From Azoarcus indigens (GTDB lineage Bacteria > Pseudomonadota > Gammaproteobacteria > Burkholderiales > Rhodocyclaceae), in the NCBI RefSeq assembly GCF_004361735.1, contig NZ_SNVV01000023.1, positions 22,793 to 86,792 of the forward strand: a stretch of DNA of 64,000 nucleotides. The letters are read 5' to 3'. The translations under genes and the position numbers were made by a program. Positions 15,856 through 25,298 of the stretch are shown here, in pieces; the stretch's first letter is position 1; each line of letters begins with the position of its first letter. The notes beneath the pieces are model-generated. The model made no database searches. It saw nothing but the letters and a program-made list of their open reading frames with translations, and was not told the origin of the DNA.

Positions 15856-17736
15856 ATGGCCCGTTTCTTTCCTTCCCGTAGCGCATGCCGTTTCGATACC
15901 TCTGGCGAGCGTCGCCTGGCGGAACGGTTGGAGAAGAAACTCGAGGATGATTACCTGTGCTGGGCCAATGTCCCGGTCGGCACCAAAGGGTTGCAGCCTG
16001 ACTTTGTAGTTCTTCACCCGCGCCGTGGCGTGCTGGTACTGGAGGTCAAGGACTGGAAGCTTGAAACCATCCTGGCCATGGACAAGAACCAAGCGCAGAT
16101 CAACGACGGCGGCAAGCTCAAGAAAGTCGCCAACCCACTCGCACAAGCCCGGCTTTACGCGCTGGAAGTCGCGGTGACACTGGAACGTGATCCGGCGCTG
16201 CGTCAGCCCGAAGGCAGCCGCTACGCCGGCAAGTTCATCATGCCCTACGGCTCGGGCGTGGTGCTCACCCGCATCACCCGCCAGCAGTTCAACAGCGTCG
16301 ACCTCTCCGAGGTGCTGGATCCCCAGCGTGTGATCTGCCAGGACGAGATGACCGAAACGGTGGATGAGGCCGATTTCCAGCAGCGGCTGTGGGACATGTT
16401 CCACCATGTCTTCCCCTGCCACCTGACGCTGCCGCAACTGGACCGGGTGCGGTATCACCTTTACCCCGAAGTACGGGTTGCCGCACAACCCGGCCAGTTC
16501 GGGCTGTTCGCCGAAGCCGAAGCCGCGCTGCCCTCGCTGATCAAGGTGATGGACCTGCAGCAGGAACAGCTCGCGCGCTCCCTGGGCGACGGCCACCGGG
16601 TGATCCACGGCGTTGCCGGCAGCGGCAAGACCATGATCCTGGGCTACCGCTGCATCCAGCTCGCCCAGCAGGCAAACAAGCCCATCCTGGTGCTGTGCTA
16701 CAACAAGTCCCTGGCCGGGCGGCTGGAACAACTCATGGGCGAGCGCGGCCTGGAAGACAAGGTCACCGTGCGCAACTTCCACGCCTGGTGCCGCGACATG
16801 CTGGTGAGCTACCAAGCTCCGCTACCCGATAACGCCCTGTCGGTAAACGAGAAGATGAAGCAGATGGTGGAGAACACCATCGCAGCGGTGGACCGCAAGC
16901 AGATCCCACGCGCCCAGTACGCCGCGGTACTAATCGACGAGGGCCACGACTTCGAACCCGACTGGTTCAAGCTGGTGGTGCAAATGGTGGATCCCGACAC
17001 CAATGCGCTGCTGGTGCTCTACGACGACGCCCAGTCCATCTACCGCAGCAAGGGCCGCAAGCATGGGCTGGATTTCAGCTTCTCCAGTGTCGGCATCCAG
17101 GCCAAGGGCCGCACCACCATCTTGCGGCTCAACTACCGCAACACCGTCGAAGTGCTGTCGGTTGCCCGTGCCTTCGCCATCGAACTGTTGACCGCTCGCG
17201 AGGCCGCCGAGGATGGAGTGCCGATGGTGGTACCGGAGAGCGCGGGTCGGCGCGGCCCCTATCCCGAACTTCTGCGCTGCGAATCCGAGTGGCAGCAGTG
17301 GGAGTGCCTCGCCGCGCGCATCCACGAGGAACAAGCGGAGGGGCGGACATTGGACGACATCGCCGTCATCTATCGCAGCACCGCGCAAGGCAAGCGCATT
17401 GAGCAGGCACTCAGCAAGGCGGGGATCGCCTACACCTCCGGCACGTCTGGCCGCGGCCGTAGCGCCCTTTACGGCGAGGAGGCAACAGTGAAGATCGTCA
17501 GCATGCACTCCAGCAAAGGGCTGGAGTTCGGCCTAGTGCTGATCCCCGAATTGGACGAAATGCCAAAGAATGGCGAGGACGAAGCCGACGAAGCGCGTCT
17601 GCTTTACGTGGCGATGACCCGCGCCACCGAACGCCTGGTGATGACCTATCGCGAGCACTCCAGCTTCACCCGCCGGGTGCAGGACGCCATTGCCGGCGTG
17701 CGGGCACGGCTGGAAGATGCGGTACTGCATCCCTAA
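15856..17736 (+). CDS. NERD-domain DNA helicase (UvrD/Rep superfamily 1)
   Basis: A 626-residue fusion. Residues about 15-130 look like a NERD nuclease-related domain (GERRLAERLEKKL, then QPDFVVLHPRRGVLVLEVKDWKLE with the Asp and Glu-x-Lys of the fold). A superfamily 1 helicase core follows: Walker A GVAGSGKT at about 252-259, Walker B AAVLIDEGHDF at about 356-366, LRLNYRNTVEV, VSMHSSKGLEFGLVLIPELDEM near 550 and LLYVAMTRATERLVM. It appears to be a single-gene unit with no partner enzyme. NERD helicases occur both as housekeeping and as defence-associated proteins; which applies here is not known. Confidence 0.85.
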   Translation: MARFFPSRSACRFDTSGERRLAERLEKKLEDDYLCWANVPVGTKGLQPDFVVLHPRRGVLVLEVKDWKLETILAMDKNQAQINDGGKLKKVANPLAQARLYALEVAVTLERDPALRQPEGSRYAGKFIMPYGSGVVLTRITRQQFNSVDLSEVLDPQRVICQDEMTETVDEADFQQRLWDMFHHVFPCHLTLPQLDRVRYHLYPEVRVAAQPGQFGLFAEAEAALPSLIKVMDLQQEQLARSLGDGHRVIHGVAGSGKTMILGYRCIQLAQQANKPILVLCYNKSLAGRLEQLMGERGLEDKVTVRNFHAWCRDMLVSYQAPLPDNALSVNEKMKQMVENTIAAVDRKQIPRAQYAAVLIDEGHDFEPDWFKLVVQMVDPDTNALLVLYDDAQSIYRSKGRKHGLDFSFSSVGIQAKGRTTILRLNYRNTVEVLSVARAFAIELLTAREAAEDGVPMVVPESAGRRGPYPELLRCESEWQQWECLAARIHEEQAEGRTLDDIAVIYRSTAQGKRIEQALSKAGIAYTSGTSGRGRSALYGEEATVKIVSMHSSKGLEFGLVLIPELDEMPKNGEDEADEARLLYVAMTRATERLVMTYREHSSFTRRVQDAIAGVRARLEDAVLHP

Positions 17737-18021
17737 GCAAACTGCCCACCTCTCGCCCCACTGACCACCAGATCACGGGCAAGGACTTCCTCCCCGCGCC
17801 ATTCATAGCCCGTAACCGGCACAACAGCCCGACGCAGGCGCCCCGCCGAACCCTCGCGCCCCACGCGGTCGAACGCCTCGATGCCCTCCGTCCTCCGGAG
17901 GGTTATCCTCGCCGCCTTATGAAGTTTATTCACCGCGCCGGCGCGACGGCCGCGGCCGTGCCACTACCATGGCCGGCGTTGCGTGGCTGACGCGGCGGCC
18001 GCCGCCAAACGGAGTTCGCCC

Positions 18022-19026
18022 ATGGATCTCGCCCAATTCGTCCGCGCCCTGCCCAAGGCCGAGCTGCATCTGCACATCGAAGGTTCGCTGGAGCCGGAGA
18101 TGATGTTCGCGCTGGCGCAGCGCAATGGCGTCGCCCTGCCCTGGGGCAGCGTGGAAGCCACCCGCGCCGCCTACGACTTCAGCGATCTGCAGAGCTTCCT
18201 CGACCTGTATTACGCCGGCGCTGCAGCGCTGATCCACGAACGGGATTTCCACGAGCTGGCGATGGCCTACTTCGCCCGCGCCCACGACGACGGCGTGGTA
18301 CATGCCGAGCTCTTCTTCGACCCGCAGACGCACACCGCGCGCGGCGTCGCCTTCGAAACCGTGCTGGACGGCCTGGAGCGCGCCTGCGAGGAGGCGCGCG
18401 AGCGCTGGGGCATCAGCTCGCGCCTCATCCTCTGTTTCCTGCGCCATCTCAGCGAGGAAGACGGCTTCGCCACGCTGGAGCAGGCGCTGCCGCACATCGC
18501 CCGCATCCACGGCGTCGGCCTGGACTCCTCGGAGCAGGGCCATCCGCCGGCCAAGTTCGAGCGCCTGTTCGCCCGCTGCCGCGAGCTGGGCCTGCATGTG
18601 GTGGCCCACGCCGGCGAAGAAGGGCCGCCGGCCTACATCGTCGAGGCCCTGGACCTGCTACGGGTGGAGCGCATCGACCACGGCGTGCGCGCGGCCGAGG
18701 ACGCGGCGCTGCTGGAGCGTCTGGCGCGCGAGCAGGTGCCGCTCACCGTCTGCCCGCTGTCCAACGTCAAGCTGTGCGTGTTCCCCAGGCTGGAGGCGCA
18801 CAACCTCAAGCAGCTGCTGGACGCCGGCCTGAAGATCACCATCAACTCCGACGACCCCGCCTACTTCGGCGGCTACATCGGCCAGAACTACCTGGAGACG
18901 GCGCAGGCGCTGCAGCTGAGCCGTGCCGAGCTGAAGCGCATCGCCCGCAACAGCCTGGAAGCCAGCTTCGTGCCGGAATCCCTGCGCGCCCCCTGGCTGG
19001 CCCGCCTGGACGCACTGCCCGACTGA
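18022..19026 (+). CDS. Adenine deaminase (adenosine deaminase-like, type 2)
   Basis: A 334-residue zinc hydrolase that converts adenine to hypoxanthine in purine salvage. Metal and active-site residues are in [16 protein letters not shown] (H16, H18), [14 protein letters not shown] (H196, E199), RIDHGVR (H220) and [17 protein letters not shown] (D277, D278). DDPAYFGGY and HAGEEGPP are the signatures that separate the bacterial/fungal adenine deaminase group from true adenosine deaminases. I chose the ATG at 18022. The BMP-family binding protein 46 bp downstream also points to purine uptake and use. Confidence 0.85.
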   Translation: MDLAQFVRALPKAELHLHIEGSLEPEMMFALAQRNGVALPWGSVEATRAAYDFSDLQSFLDLYYAGAAALIHERDFHELAMAYFARAHDDGVVHAELFFDPQTHTARGVAFETVLDGLERACEEARERWGISSRLILCFLRHLSEEDGFATLEQALPHIARIHGVGLDSSEQGHPPAKFERLFARCRELGLHVVAHAGEEGPPAYIVEALDLLRVERIDHGVRAAEDAALLERLAREQVPLTVCPLSNVKLCVFPRLEAHNLKQLLDAGLKITINSDDPAYFGGYIGQNYLETAQALQLSRAELKRIARNSLEASFVPESLRAPWLARLDALPD

Positions 19027-19072
19027 GCCCGCGCCCGTTCCCCCCTTTCCCGCCTGCCACCGGAGATTTGCC

Positions 19073-20167
19073 ATGACTTCTCGCCGCACCGCCCTCAAAT
19101 GGACCGCCGGCCTCGCCGCCGCCTCGCTGCTGCCCGGCGCCGCCCTGCGCGCCGCCGAACCGCTCAAGGTCGGCTTCGTCTATGTCGGCCCGGTGGGCGA
19201 GGCCGGCTGGACCTTCGCCCACGACCTCGGCCGCCGCGCGCTGGAGGCCGCCTTCCCCGGCCAGGTGAAGACCACTTTCATCGAGAGCGTGCCCGAGGGC
19301 GCCGACGCCGAGCGGGTGATCCGCAACCTCGCCCAGGACGGCCACCGGGTGATCTTCACCACCTCCTTCGGCTACATGGACGCGACGTTGAAGGTGGCGC
19401 GCCAATACCCCAAGGTGGTGTTCCAGCACGCCACCGGCTTCAAGACCGCCGCCAACATGGGCACCTATGACGTGCGCACCTACGAGGGCGCCTACCTGGC
19501 CGGCGTGCTGGCGGGCAAGACGAGCAAGAGCGGCAACCTGGGCGTGGTCGGCTCCCACCCCATCCCGGAGGTGATCCGCAACATCAACGCTTTCACCATC
19601 GGCGCCCGCAGCGTCAATCCCAAGGCCAGCACCCGGGTGATCTGGGTGAATTCCTGGTTCGACCCGGGCAAGGAACGCCAGGCGGCGCTGACGCTGATCG
19701 CCCAGGGCGCCGACGTGCTGATGCAGAACACCGACTCGCCGGCGGTGCTGCAGGCGGCGCAGGAGAAGGGCGTGTTCGCCTTCGGCTGGGATTCGGACAT
19801 GACCAGCTTCGGCCCCAAGGCCCAGTTGGCGGCCAGCGAGATCGACTGGAGCGTCTGGTACAAGAAGGTGGTGGGCGAGGTGCTGGCCGGCAAGTTCGAA
19901 CCCAAGCAGCAGGTGTGGTACGGCCTGAAGGAAGGTGCCATCGACCTCGGCCACCTCGCCGCCAGTCTGCCGGAGGACGCGAAGAAGCTGCTGGCCGAGC
20001 GCCGCAAGGGCGTGCTGGACGGCAGCCGCCCGGTATTCCAGGGCCCGCTGCGCGACCAGGCCGGCAAGGAAGTGGTGGCCGCCGGCCAGGCGCTGGCCGA
20101 CAAGGACAAGCTGGCGATGAACTACTACGTGGAAGGCGTGCAGGGCACGGTGCCGGGCGGCAAATGA
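19073..20167 (+). CDS. BMP family ABC transporter substrate-binding protein
   Basis: A 364-residue exported protein. The leader has a twin-arginine pattern (SRRTALKWTAGLAAASLLPGAALRA). The mature part starts PLKVGFVYVGPVGEAGWTFAHDLGRRALE, typical of the PnrA/BMP lipoprotein family that binds nucleosides and purines. ADVLMQNTDSPAVLQAAQEKGVFAFGWDSDM is the sugar-binding-fold signature in the second lobe. There is no lipobox Cys. The gene is in line with adenine deaminase, so adenine or a nucleoside is the likely ligand. No BMP-type permease or ATPase gene lies in the window, so those parts must be elsewhere. Confidence 0.87.
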   Translation: MTSRRTALKWTAGLAAASLLPGAALRAAEPLKVGFVYVGPVGEAGWTFAHDLGRRALEAAFPGQVKTTFIESVPEGADAERVIRNLAQDGHRVIFTTSFGYMDATLKVARQYPKVVFQHATGFKTAANMGTYDVRTYEGAYLAGVLAGKTSKSGNLGVVGSHPIPEVIRNINAFTIGARSVNPKASTRVIWVNSWFDPGKERQAALTLIAQGADVLMQNTDSPAVLQAAQEKGVFAFGWDSDMTSFGPKAQLAASEIDWSVWYKKVVGEVLAGKFEPKQQVWYGLKEGAIDLGHLAASLPEDAKKLLAERRKGVLDGSRPVFQGPLRDQAGKEVVAAGQALADKDKLAMNYYVEGVQGTVPGGK

Positions 20168-20570
20168 GGCTGGATGGACGGGGGCGCCGCCTGCATGAGG
20201 TGCGAGGCGGCAGTCCGATACCCGTCCAGCGTGATGCAAGGCAGGGGCCCCTCGGCGAAGAAGGCCGGGGAGAAGGGGCTGCGGCGCTTGAACGACCGCT
20301 TGGCGCCCTTGCGGGCGCCCCCTCTCCCCCGCCCTCCCCCGCGACGGGGAGGGAGCGAACCCGCGCCTGGGTGGATGGCCTCGGGAGAAGCCTCGGGAGA
20401 AGCCGAGGATGCGAAACGCAGCGCCCGCCGGGCTGACCTGCCCGGCCGCTCTGCCACTGCTTCACGAGTCGGCGCGAAGGGCTGGGCCAGTACCGCCGGC
20501 CCTCCGGCCCTCTCCGCCGTTCACGCCACGCCGCACCGCAAGTCACCCCCGGCTCCAGCCATTCCGCGGC
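20168..20570. other. Intergenic stretch with GC-rich hairpins, no gene
   Basis: A 403-bp non-coding gap between convergent genes. It contains two perfect hairpins: GGCGCCC at 20302-20308 with GGGCGCC at 20313-20319 (4-nt loop), and CCCTCCCC at 20332-20339 with GGGGAGGG at 20346-20353 (6-nt loop). The second resembles scattered intergenic palindromes of GC-rich proteobacteria. Short CCTCGG/CCGAGG repeats follow near 20380-20410. No T-run follows either stem, so they are not obvious intrinsic terminators. Confidence 0.55.
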
Positions 20571-21506
20571 TCAGTCCTTAGGCAGCGGCACCGGCGTCAG
20601 CGCCGTGCCGGTGCTGAAGAAGCTCTCCAGGTTGTCCAGCGCCAGCCGCAGCATCGCACCGCGGGTTTCCACCGTGCCGCTGCCCATGTGCGGCGCCAGC
20701 AGGGCGTTCTCCAGAGTGAAGAAGCGCGGGTCGACGTCAGGCTCGTTGCGGAACACATCCAGCGCGGCACCCGCGATGCGGCGGTTCTGCAGGGCATTGA
20801 TCAGCGCCTCCTCGTCCACCACCGTGCCGCGGGCGATGTTCACCAGGTAGCCGTCGGCGCCGAGCGCGGCCAGCACCCTGTCGTCTATCAGGCCGGCGGT
20901 TGCCGCGCCGCCGGGCACCACCACCACCAGCACGTCGGAAGCGGTGGCGAGCTTGATCAGGTCGGCCTCGTAGCGGTAGTCCAGGCCCTGGTCGTGGCGG
21001 CCGTAGTAGGCCAGTTCCACCTGGAAGGGCGCCAGCCGTTCGGCGATGGCCTTGCCGATGCGGCCCATGCCGACGATGCCCACGCGCTTGCCGGACAAGC
21101 CGATGGCAAGCGGGAAGTCGTCCTTCTTCCATGCGCCGGAGCGTACGTAGCGGTCGGACTCCGGCAGCTTGCGCAGCAGGCCCAGCAGCATGGCGACGGC
21201 GAATTCCGCCACCGCAGCATTGAGCACGCCCGGGGTGTTGGTGACGACCACGCCGCGGTCGCGCGCCGCAGCCAATGGAATGCCGTCGTAGCCGACGCCG
21301 GTGGTGGCGATGATGCGCAGCGCCGGCAGATCGTCCAGCGCCTCCGGCGGGATCACATGGTCGCTGCGGGTGATGATGCCGGTGATGGACTCGCGCAGCG
21401 CCGGGCTCCCCTCCAGCGCAGCCGGGTCGTGACAACTGAAGCGGGCTTCGATCCGGGCCAGTACCTTGGGGGGAAAGTCGCCGAGCCGGAGCAGTTGGGG
21501 TTTCAT
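20571..21506 (-). CDS. D-2-hydroxyacid dehydrogenase (glyoxylate/hydroxypyruvate reductase type)
   Basis: A 311-residue NAD(P)-dependent 2-hydroxyacid dehydrogenase. The N-terminal catalytic part has IIATTGVGYDGIPLAAARDRGVVVTNTPGVLNAAVAEFA. The Rossmann motif is VGIVGMGRIGKAIAERLAPF (about residues 142-161). Catalytic residues lie in YLVNIARGTVVDEEAL (Arg), AALDVFRNEPDV (Glu) and NALLAPHMGSGTVE (His). It differs clearly from the GhrA-type enzyme at 7280-8206, so the window holds two separate hydroxyacid dehydrogenases. It is transcribed alone or with the YdjM-like gene upstream, 139 bp away. Confidence 0.88.
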   Translation of the reverse strand: MKPQLLRLGDFPPKVLARIEARFSCHDPAALEGSPALRESITGIITRSDHVIPPEALDDLPALRIIATTGVGYDGIPLAAARDRGVVVTNTPGVLNAAVAEFAVAMLLGLLRKLPESDRYVRSGAWKKDDFPLAIGLSGKRVGIVGMGRIGKAIAERLAPFQVELAYYGRHDQGLDYRYEADLIKLATASDVLVVVVPGGAATAGLIDDRVLAALGADGYLVNIARGTVVDEEALINALQNRRIAGAALDVFRNEPDVDPRFFTLENALLAPHMGSGTVETRGAMLRLALDNLESFFSTGTALTPVPLPKD

Positions 21507-21645
21507 CGCTTGTCCTCTCTGTGATTATGGAAGGGCCAGGAAGCCGAACGGATGAGCGGCTGACCGGGCCGGGGGCCCGTCCGCTCAACGGAACGCCTTG
21601 CAGCCGGGCGACGCGGCACCTGCGGCCGCGCGACGGGCGCCTTGC

Positions 21646-22818
21646 TCAGCGCGCCGCCGCGCGGGCGGAGGGAGCCGCGGTGCCGGCCTGCGCCGGGGGT
21701 GGTCCATCGCCCGCGGCCAGGGTGGCATCCTCGACCCAGCGCCGGCCGTTCTCCGCCTCGGCGTACAAGCGCCAAGGCGCGTCCGCCGCTTCGCGGCACA
21801 GGCCGTAGCGGAAACCGAAAAAGACGCGGCCGGGGGTATCGAAGCGCAGGTCGCGAAAGCCAGCGCAGCCGCTGCCGGGCCGGCTGCCGGCGCTGGCCTG
21901 GTCCAGCACCGGGAACATGGCAAACCAGCGGTAGAAGGCGAACTGCGGGCTTTCCCACACCGCACGCGCCACCGCAGCGGTGGCCGGTTCGCCGCCGAAC
22001 ATGGGTGCGCTCTCCCACTGCGCCATCGCCACCGGCAGGTAAGGCGCGGAAAAGCGGCGGATGAAGTTGTCGTCGCCGGTAAGCCGCAAGGGCTCGCTGC
22101 GGCGGGTGTTGATGTGGGCGTAGTGGTAGCGCTCGCCGTCGAAGACGATGGCGGTCCAGTTGAAAGGCGAGGCCGGCCGCGGCGCCGCGTCCACCGCCAC
22201 CACCGGGATGCCCTGGCGCGCGGCATAGGCGCGGGCGGCCTCCACCGCCTCGCCGCGACCGATCCAGCCGATGCCCACCCAGCCCGCGAGCAGCACCAGC
22301 GATAGCGCCGCCGGCAGCTTGCTGCCGCGCCAGCAGGCGCTGGCGATGAGGCCGGCGATGATGAGGCCGGTGAATACCAGGTCGATGATGAAGGTGGTAC
22401 CGATGCCGAAGCGGCGGTCTGACAGCGGCGCCAGGATCATGGTGCCGAACTGGGTGATGAGGTCGCCGGCGATGTGGATGGCGAGCGCGGCGCAACTCAC
22501 CGCGTAGAAGGCCTTCCAGTCCGGCCGGGGCACCTGGCCCGGCGGGCGTAGCAGGCGGGAAAACAGCCAGGCCAGCAGCAAGCCCCACACAGGCAGCAGC
22601 AAAATGGAGTGGGTGAGCCCGCGGTGGCCGCGCAGGTAGGTGAGTTCGGACACATAGCCGAGCACGAAATCCATGTCCGGGAAGGCGGCGGCGAGAAAGC
22701 CGGCGCTGACCATCTGCCAGGTCCGCACCCGCGGCGGACGCAGGCCGGAGAGCGAGGCGGAGGGGGCAAGCAGGCGGCCAACGAGGGCGCCCGAGAGGGC
22801 ATGAGTCAGAGTATCCAC
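21646..22818 (-). CDS. YdjM-like membrane-bound metal-dependent hydrolase
   Basis: A 390-residue inner-membrane protein of the YdjM/LexA-binding hydrolase family. It opens MDTLTHALSGALVGRL, has PDMDF and the signature LRGHRGLTHSILLLPVWGLLLAWL (about residues 63-86), and then AIHIAGDLITQFGT. These conserved His and Asp residues are thought to bind metal. Five or so hydrophobic helices fill the first 185 residues. The C-terminal 200 residues are a soluble, probably periplasmic domain ending in an Ala/Pro-rich tail. The substrate of this family is not known. Confidence 0.8.
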   Translation of the reverse strand: MDTLTHALSGALVGRLLAPSASLSGLRPPRVRTWQMVSAGFLAAAFPDMDFVLGYVSELTYLRGHRGLTHSILLLPVWGLLLAWLFSRLLRPPGQVPRPDWKAFYAVSCAALAIHIAGDLITQFGTMILAPLSDRRFGIGTTFIIDLVFTGLIIAGLIASACWRGSKLPAALSLVLLAGWVGIGWIGRGEAVEAARAYAARQGIPVVAVDAAPRPASPFNWTAIVFDGERYHYAHINTRRSEPLRLTGDDNFIRRFSAPYLPVAMAQWESAPMFGGEPATAAVARAVWESPQFAFYRWFAMFPVLDQASAGSRPGSGCAGFRDLRFDTPGRVFFGFRYGLCREAADAPWRLYAEAENGRRWVEDATLAAGDGPPPAQAGTAAPSARAAAR

Positions 22819-23001
22819 GCGGCCTTTGAGGCAGGCCCCCGGGGCTTCGTTCCCGGGTGGCCTTGAGCTGTCGAACTGCTGATTGGAGCACGAAATGGTG
22901 CGCGAAAAGCGCTTCGCCCTGCAGCCCCTTGCGCGCTCGGCGAGCCGGAGGGGATTGCAGGGCGAAGGCCGCGCGGCCGAGGCCGGCAGCGCGCCGACGG
23001 G

Positions 23002-23598
23002 TCAGCTCAGCAGGTCGGCGAGCTCGTCGGCATGCTCTTCCTCGGTGGCGAGGATGCCAACCAGCATGTGGCGGGTGGTCGGGTCGCGGTCGCCGAAGAA
23101 GCGGATCATTTCGCGATAGCTCTCGATGGCAATACGCTCGGCGATCAGGTTCTCGCGGATCATGTCCTTCAGCGTGTCACAGGTGACGTACTCCGCATGG
23201 CTGCGTCCGGTGAGGCGCGCCGGATCCATTTCCGGCGAGCCGCCCAGTTGCACGATGCGCTTGGCGATCTGGTCCGCATGGCCCAGTTCCTCGTTGGAGT
23301 GCACCAGGAACTCGGCGGCAATAGGCTCGGAGTTGATCCCGGTGGCGACGAAGGCATGCTGGCGGTAACGCAACACGCACACAAGTTCGGTTGCGAGCGC
23401 GGCATTCAGGATGTTCACCGCGACTTCCGGGTCCAGGCCGTAGCCTGAGGTAAGCACTCCATCCTCGATGTGCTGGCGCGCACGATCACGCAGTGCAACA
23501 ACATCGGTCAGGAAGGTGCTCTCTTCGGCCTGCTGGGCGGCGCCGGCCGGCATTTGTTGGTTGGCCTTGAAATCGGTGGCCTTGGGAGAGGGCGTCAT
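23002..23598 (-). CDS. Ferritin-like/bacterioferritin-type protein
   Basis: A 198-residue four-helix protein. Helices carry the di-iron pattern: ATELVCVLRYRQHAF, then SNEELGHADQIAKRI (ExxH), ENLIAERIAIESYREMIRFFGD, and GILATEEEHADELADLL (ExxH). This fits a bacterioferritin/Dps-like oxidation-protection protein with an N-terminal extension of about 45 residues. The ATG at 23598 has a strong site (AAGGAGAACCGC) and heads a block of small stress-type genes. It is probably iron- or stress-related; whether it forms a cage is unknown. Confidence 0.8.
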   Translation of the reverse strand: MTPSPKATDFKANQQMPAGAAQQAEESTFLTDVVALRDRARQHIEDGVLTSGYGLDPEVAVNILNAALATELVCVLRYRQHAFVATGINSEPIAAEFLVHSNEELGHADQIAKRIVQLGGSPEMDPARLTGRSHAEYVTCDTLKDMIRENLIAERIAIESYREMIRFFGDRDPTTRHMLVGILATEEEHADELADLLS

Positions 23599-23669
23599 GC
23601 GGTTCTCCTTGCGGGTTGGGGGAGCGAGGGACTGGCACGGGCCCCGCAGGGCCCGTCGCTCAGCGGCGT

Positions 23670-23873
23670 TCAGTGAGGAAGGGTGTCTTCCCACTCCTTC
23701 ACCCGCCGCTCCGCTTCATCCTTGGAAACACCGTAGCGTTCCTGGATACGGCCGGCCAACTCAGTACGCTTGCCGGCGATCACATCGACGTCGTCGTCGG
23801 TGAGCTTGCCCCATTGCTGGCGAACCTTGCCCTTCAGCTGCTTCCAGTTCCCTTCAATGATGTCGCGGTTCAT
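23670..23873 (-). CDS. CsbD family stress protein
   Basis: A 67-residue CsbD-like protein: MNRDIIEGNWKQLKGKVRQQWGKLTDDD, then GKRTELAGRIQERYGVSKDEAERRVKEWED. Length and sequence fit the family, which is induced by general stress and has unknown biochemistry. AAGGAGACCGACC lies directly before the ATG. Nearly the same leader (AAGGAGACCGAC) precedes the membrane protein gene upstream at 24622, which suggests shared expression. Confidence 0.92.
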   Translation of the reverse strand: MNRDIIEGNWKQLKGKVRQQWGKLTDDDVDVIAGKRTELAGRIQERYGVSKDEAERRVKEWEDTLPH

Positions 23874-24091
23874 GGTCGGTCTCCTTCTGCTTCCGTTGCC
23901 GGGACGCGATCCCGGGGTTGGTTGAAGTACGCCGTACGGCCGGGGCTGCCGGACGCTGGATCCGCCCTTGTAGCAGCGGCCGCCGATGCACGATTCCAGT
24001 CTAGAAAACCACCCTCGCCCGGCCCATCGGCCGCGTCCTAAAGCGCTGTCGGCATCGTCCGACACAGCAGCGGCAAGGGCTGCCGGCGTAT

Positions 24092-24622
24092 TCAGATCGA
24101 GCGCACCACTTCTCCGCCGGCGCGCTCCAGCGTCTCCTCGGCCAGCTTGGCCTGCGCCGAATCGGCCGGGTGGGCAACCACTGCCCAGTAGCCGACATCG
24201 GTGCTGTCACGAACGGTATTGATCACCAGGTCGTGATCCGGCCGGGCGCTCAGCAAGCCGGCGATCAACATCCCGCCGAACATACCGAACATGCCTATGG
24301 CCACCAGCGCCATGCCGGGGGAAGAGAGGAAGGCCGGCATGCCGGCGGCGGCCAGACCGCCCCCGACCAGCAGACCGGCGATGAGGCCGGCAATACCCAG
24401 CTTCAGGTGGGAACGCAGCAGGGTGTGCCAGATACCGGCCTGCTCGGGCTCGAGCTTGCGGCTGAGGTCGGGATCGTGGGGGCTGACCAGTTGCACCTGG
24501 GCGGGCCGCAGCGGCCGGCGATCACGCAAGGTGGAAGCTGCGCGGCTGGCGGAATCGGGGTCGCGGAAGGTCGCGGCAACGAGGGTCAGGGATCTCTCTC
24601 CGAAGAGGCTCATCGTGCTCAT
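24092..24622 (-). CDS. Unknown two-helix membrane protein in stress block
   Basis: A 176-residue protein I do not recognise by name. The first 75 residues are soluble (MSTMSLFGERSLTLVAATFRDPDSASRAASTLRD, similar in style to general-stress protein N-domains). Two Gly/Ala/Met-rich membrane helices follow at about residues 76-96 and 103-125 (including GMFGMFGGMLIAGLL). A C-terminal soluble part contains VAHPADSAQAKLAEETLERAGGEVV. The start at 24622 has AAGGAGACCGAC before it. Co-oriented with csbD and the ferritin-like gene; probably a stress-linked inner-membrane protein. Confidence 0.75.
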   Translation of the reverse strand: MSTMSLFGERSLTLVAATFRDPDSASRAASTLRDRRPLRPAQVQLVSPHDPDLSRKLEPEQAGIWHTLLRSHLKLGIAGLIAGLLVGGGLAAAGMPAFLSSPGMALVAIGMFGMFGGMLIAGLLSARPDHDLVINTVRDSTDVGYWAVVAHPADSAQAKLAEETLERAGGEVVRSI

Positions 24623-25298
24623 GTCGGTCTCCTTGTCGTATCGACTCGTTTCGACTCTGCCGGCGACCCTGGGCAGATGAACCGGATCGGTGGCAGACAC
24701 AAGTTGGAAACCGGCAGGCGGAAAAGGGTTGCTTCCCCCAGTCCGAAACGCGTGTAAGCCGATTCTGTCAGCCCTCGGAGGCGCCCTCGCCTAACACGGC
24801 GAGTACACGCGCCGTGTCGGACGAATCCCACGCAGCGACGCGCCTGCCGCCGACGAGCGCGCCGCCGGCCAAAGGCTAGAGTGCGACTACGGACCGCGCG
24901 ACGGCACCGTATCTCCTCTTCGCGAAGTTTCCGACTTCGTTTCAGCGCCGGCCATCACCGATGGCCGGCCTCTTTATGCCCGTCGTCCCAGCCGTGCGCC
25001 CCCGGGGCCGCGCACCGCCTTGCGGACGGATGCGGACCACAGACGATGTAACAGGGAGAACGCCATGCAAGCGAACCGCCGGGACAGGACGGCCGTCATC
25101 ATCCCCTTCATCCGACAGCCACGGCTGGCTGGCGCCGGAGTTGCAGAAGCGCCGGCCGGCGAGGACAAGGTCACCGACTGTCACAATTTTGAAGCAACCC
25201 GGCGCGTAGTCTGCGATCAGGCATTGGACCGGCGCACGCAGACGCACCCCGCCGGTGCCACCCCCCTTCCAACGCCCCCCAGCAGCAAGGAGAGAACA
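24623..25298. other. Divergent intergenic region with tandem hairpins; possible small RNA
   Basis: This 676-bp region separates the minus-strand stress genes from the plus-strand small genes. Two hairpins stand close together on the plus strand: CGAAGT/ACTTCG around 24923-24939 followed by TTT, and GCCGGCCAT at 24947-24955 with ATGGCCGGC at 24961-24969 followed by CTCTTTA. The second looks like an intrinsic terminator with no gene ending before it. From 25065 an ATG with GGGAGA before it opens a frame that runs into the gene at 25299, but the much stronger site at 25299 makes that the better start. No other gene was recognised. Confidence 0.45.

Noticed and set aside
17733..17933. 66-codon minus-strand frame after the NERD helicase
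   Set aside because: No ribosome site, no recognisable features; the 285-bp gap is treated as non-coding leader for adenine deaminase.
18022..19026. Adenosine deaminase (add)
   Set aside because: Active-site neighbourhood matches the adenine deaminase subgroup rather than true adenosine deaminases.
25065..25298. Longer form of the 74-residue gene starting at 25065
   Set aside because: The extra 78 residues are low-complexity and the ribosome site at 25299 is much stronger, although the long form cannot be excluded.
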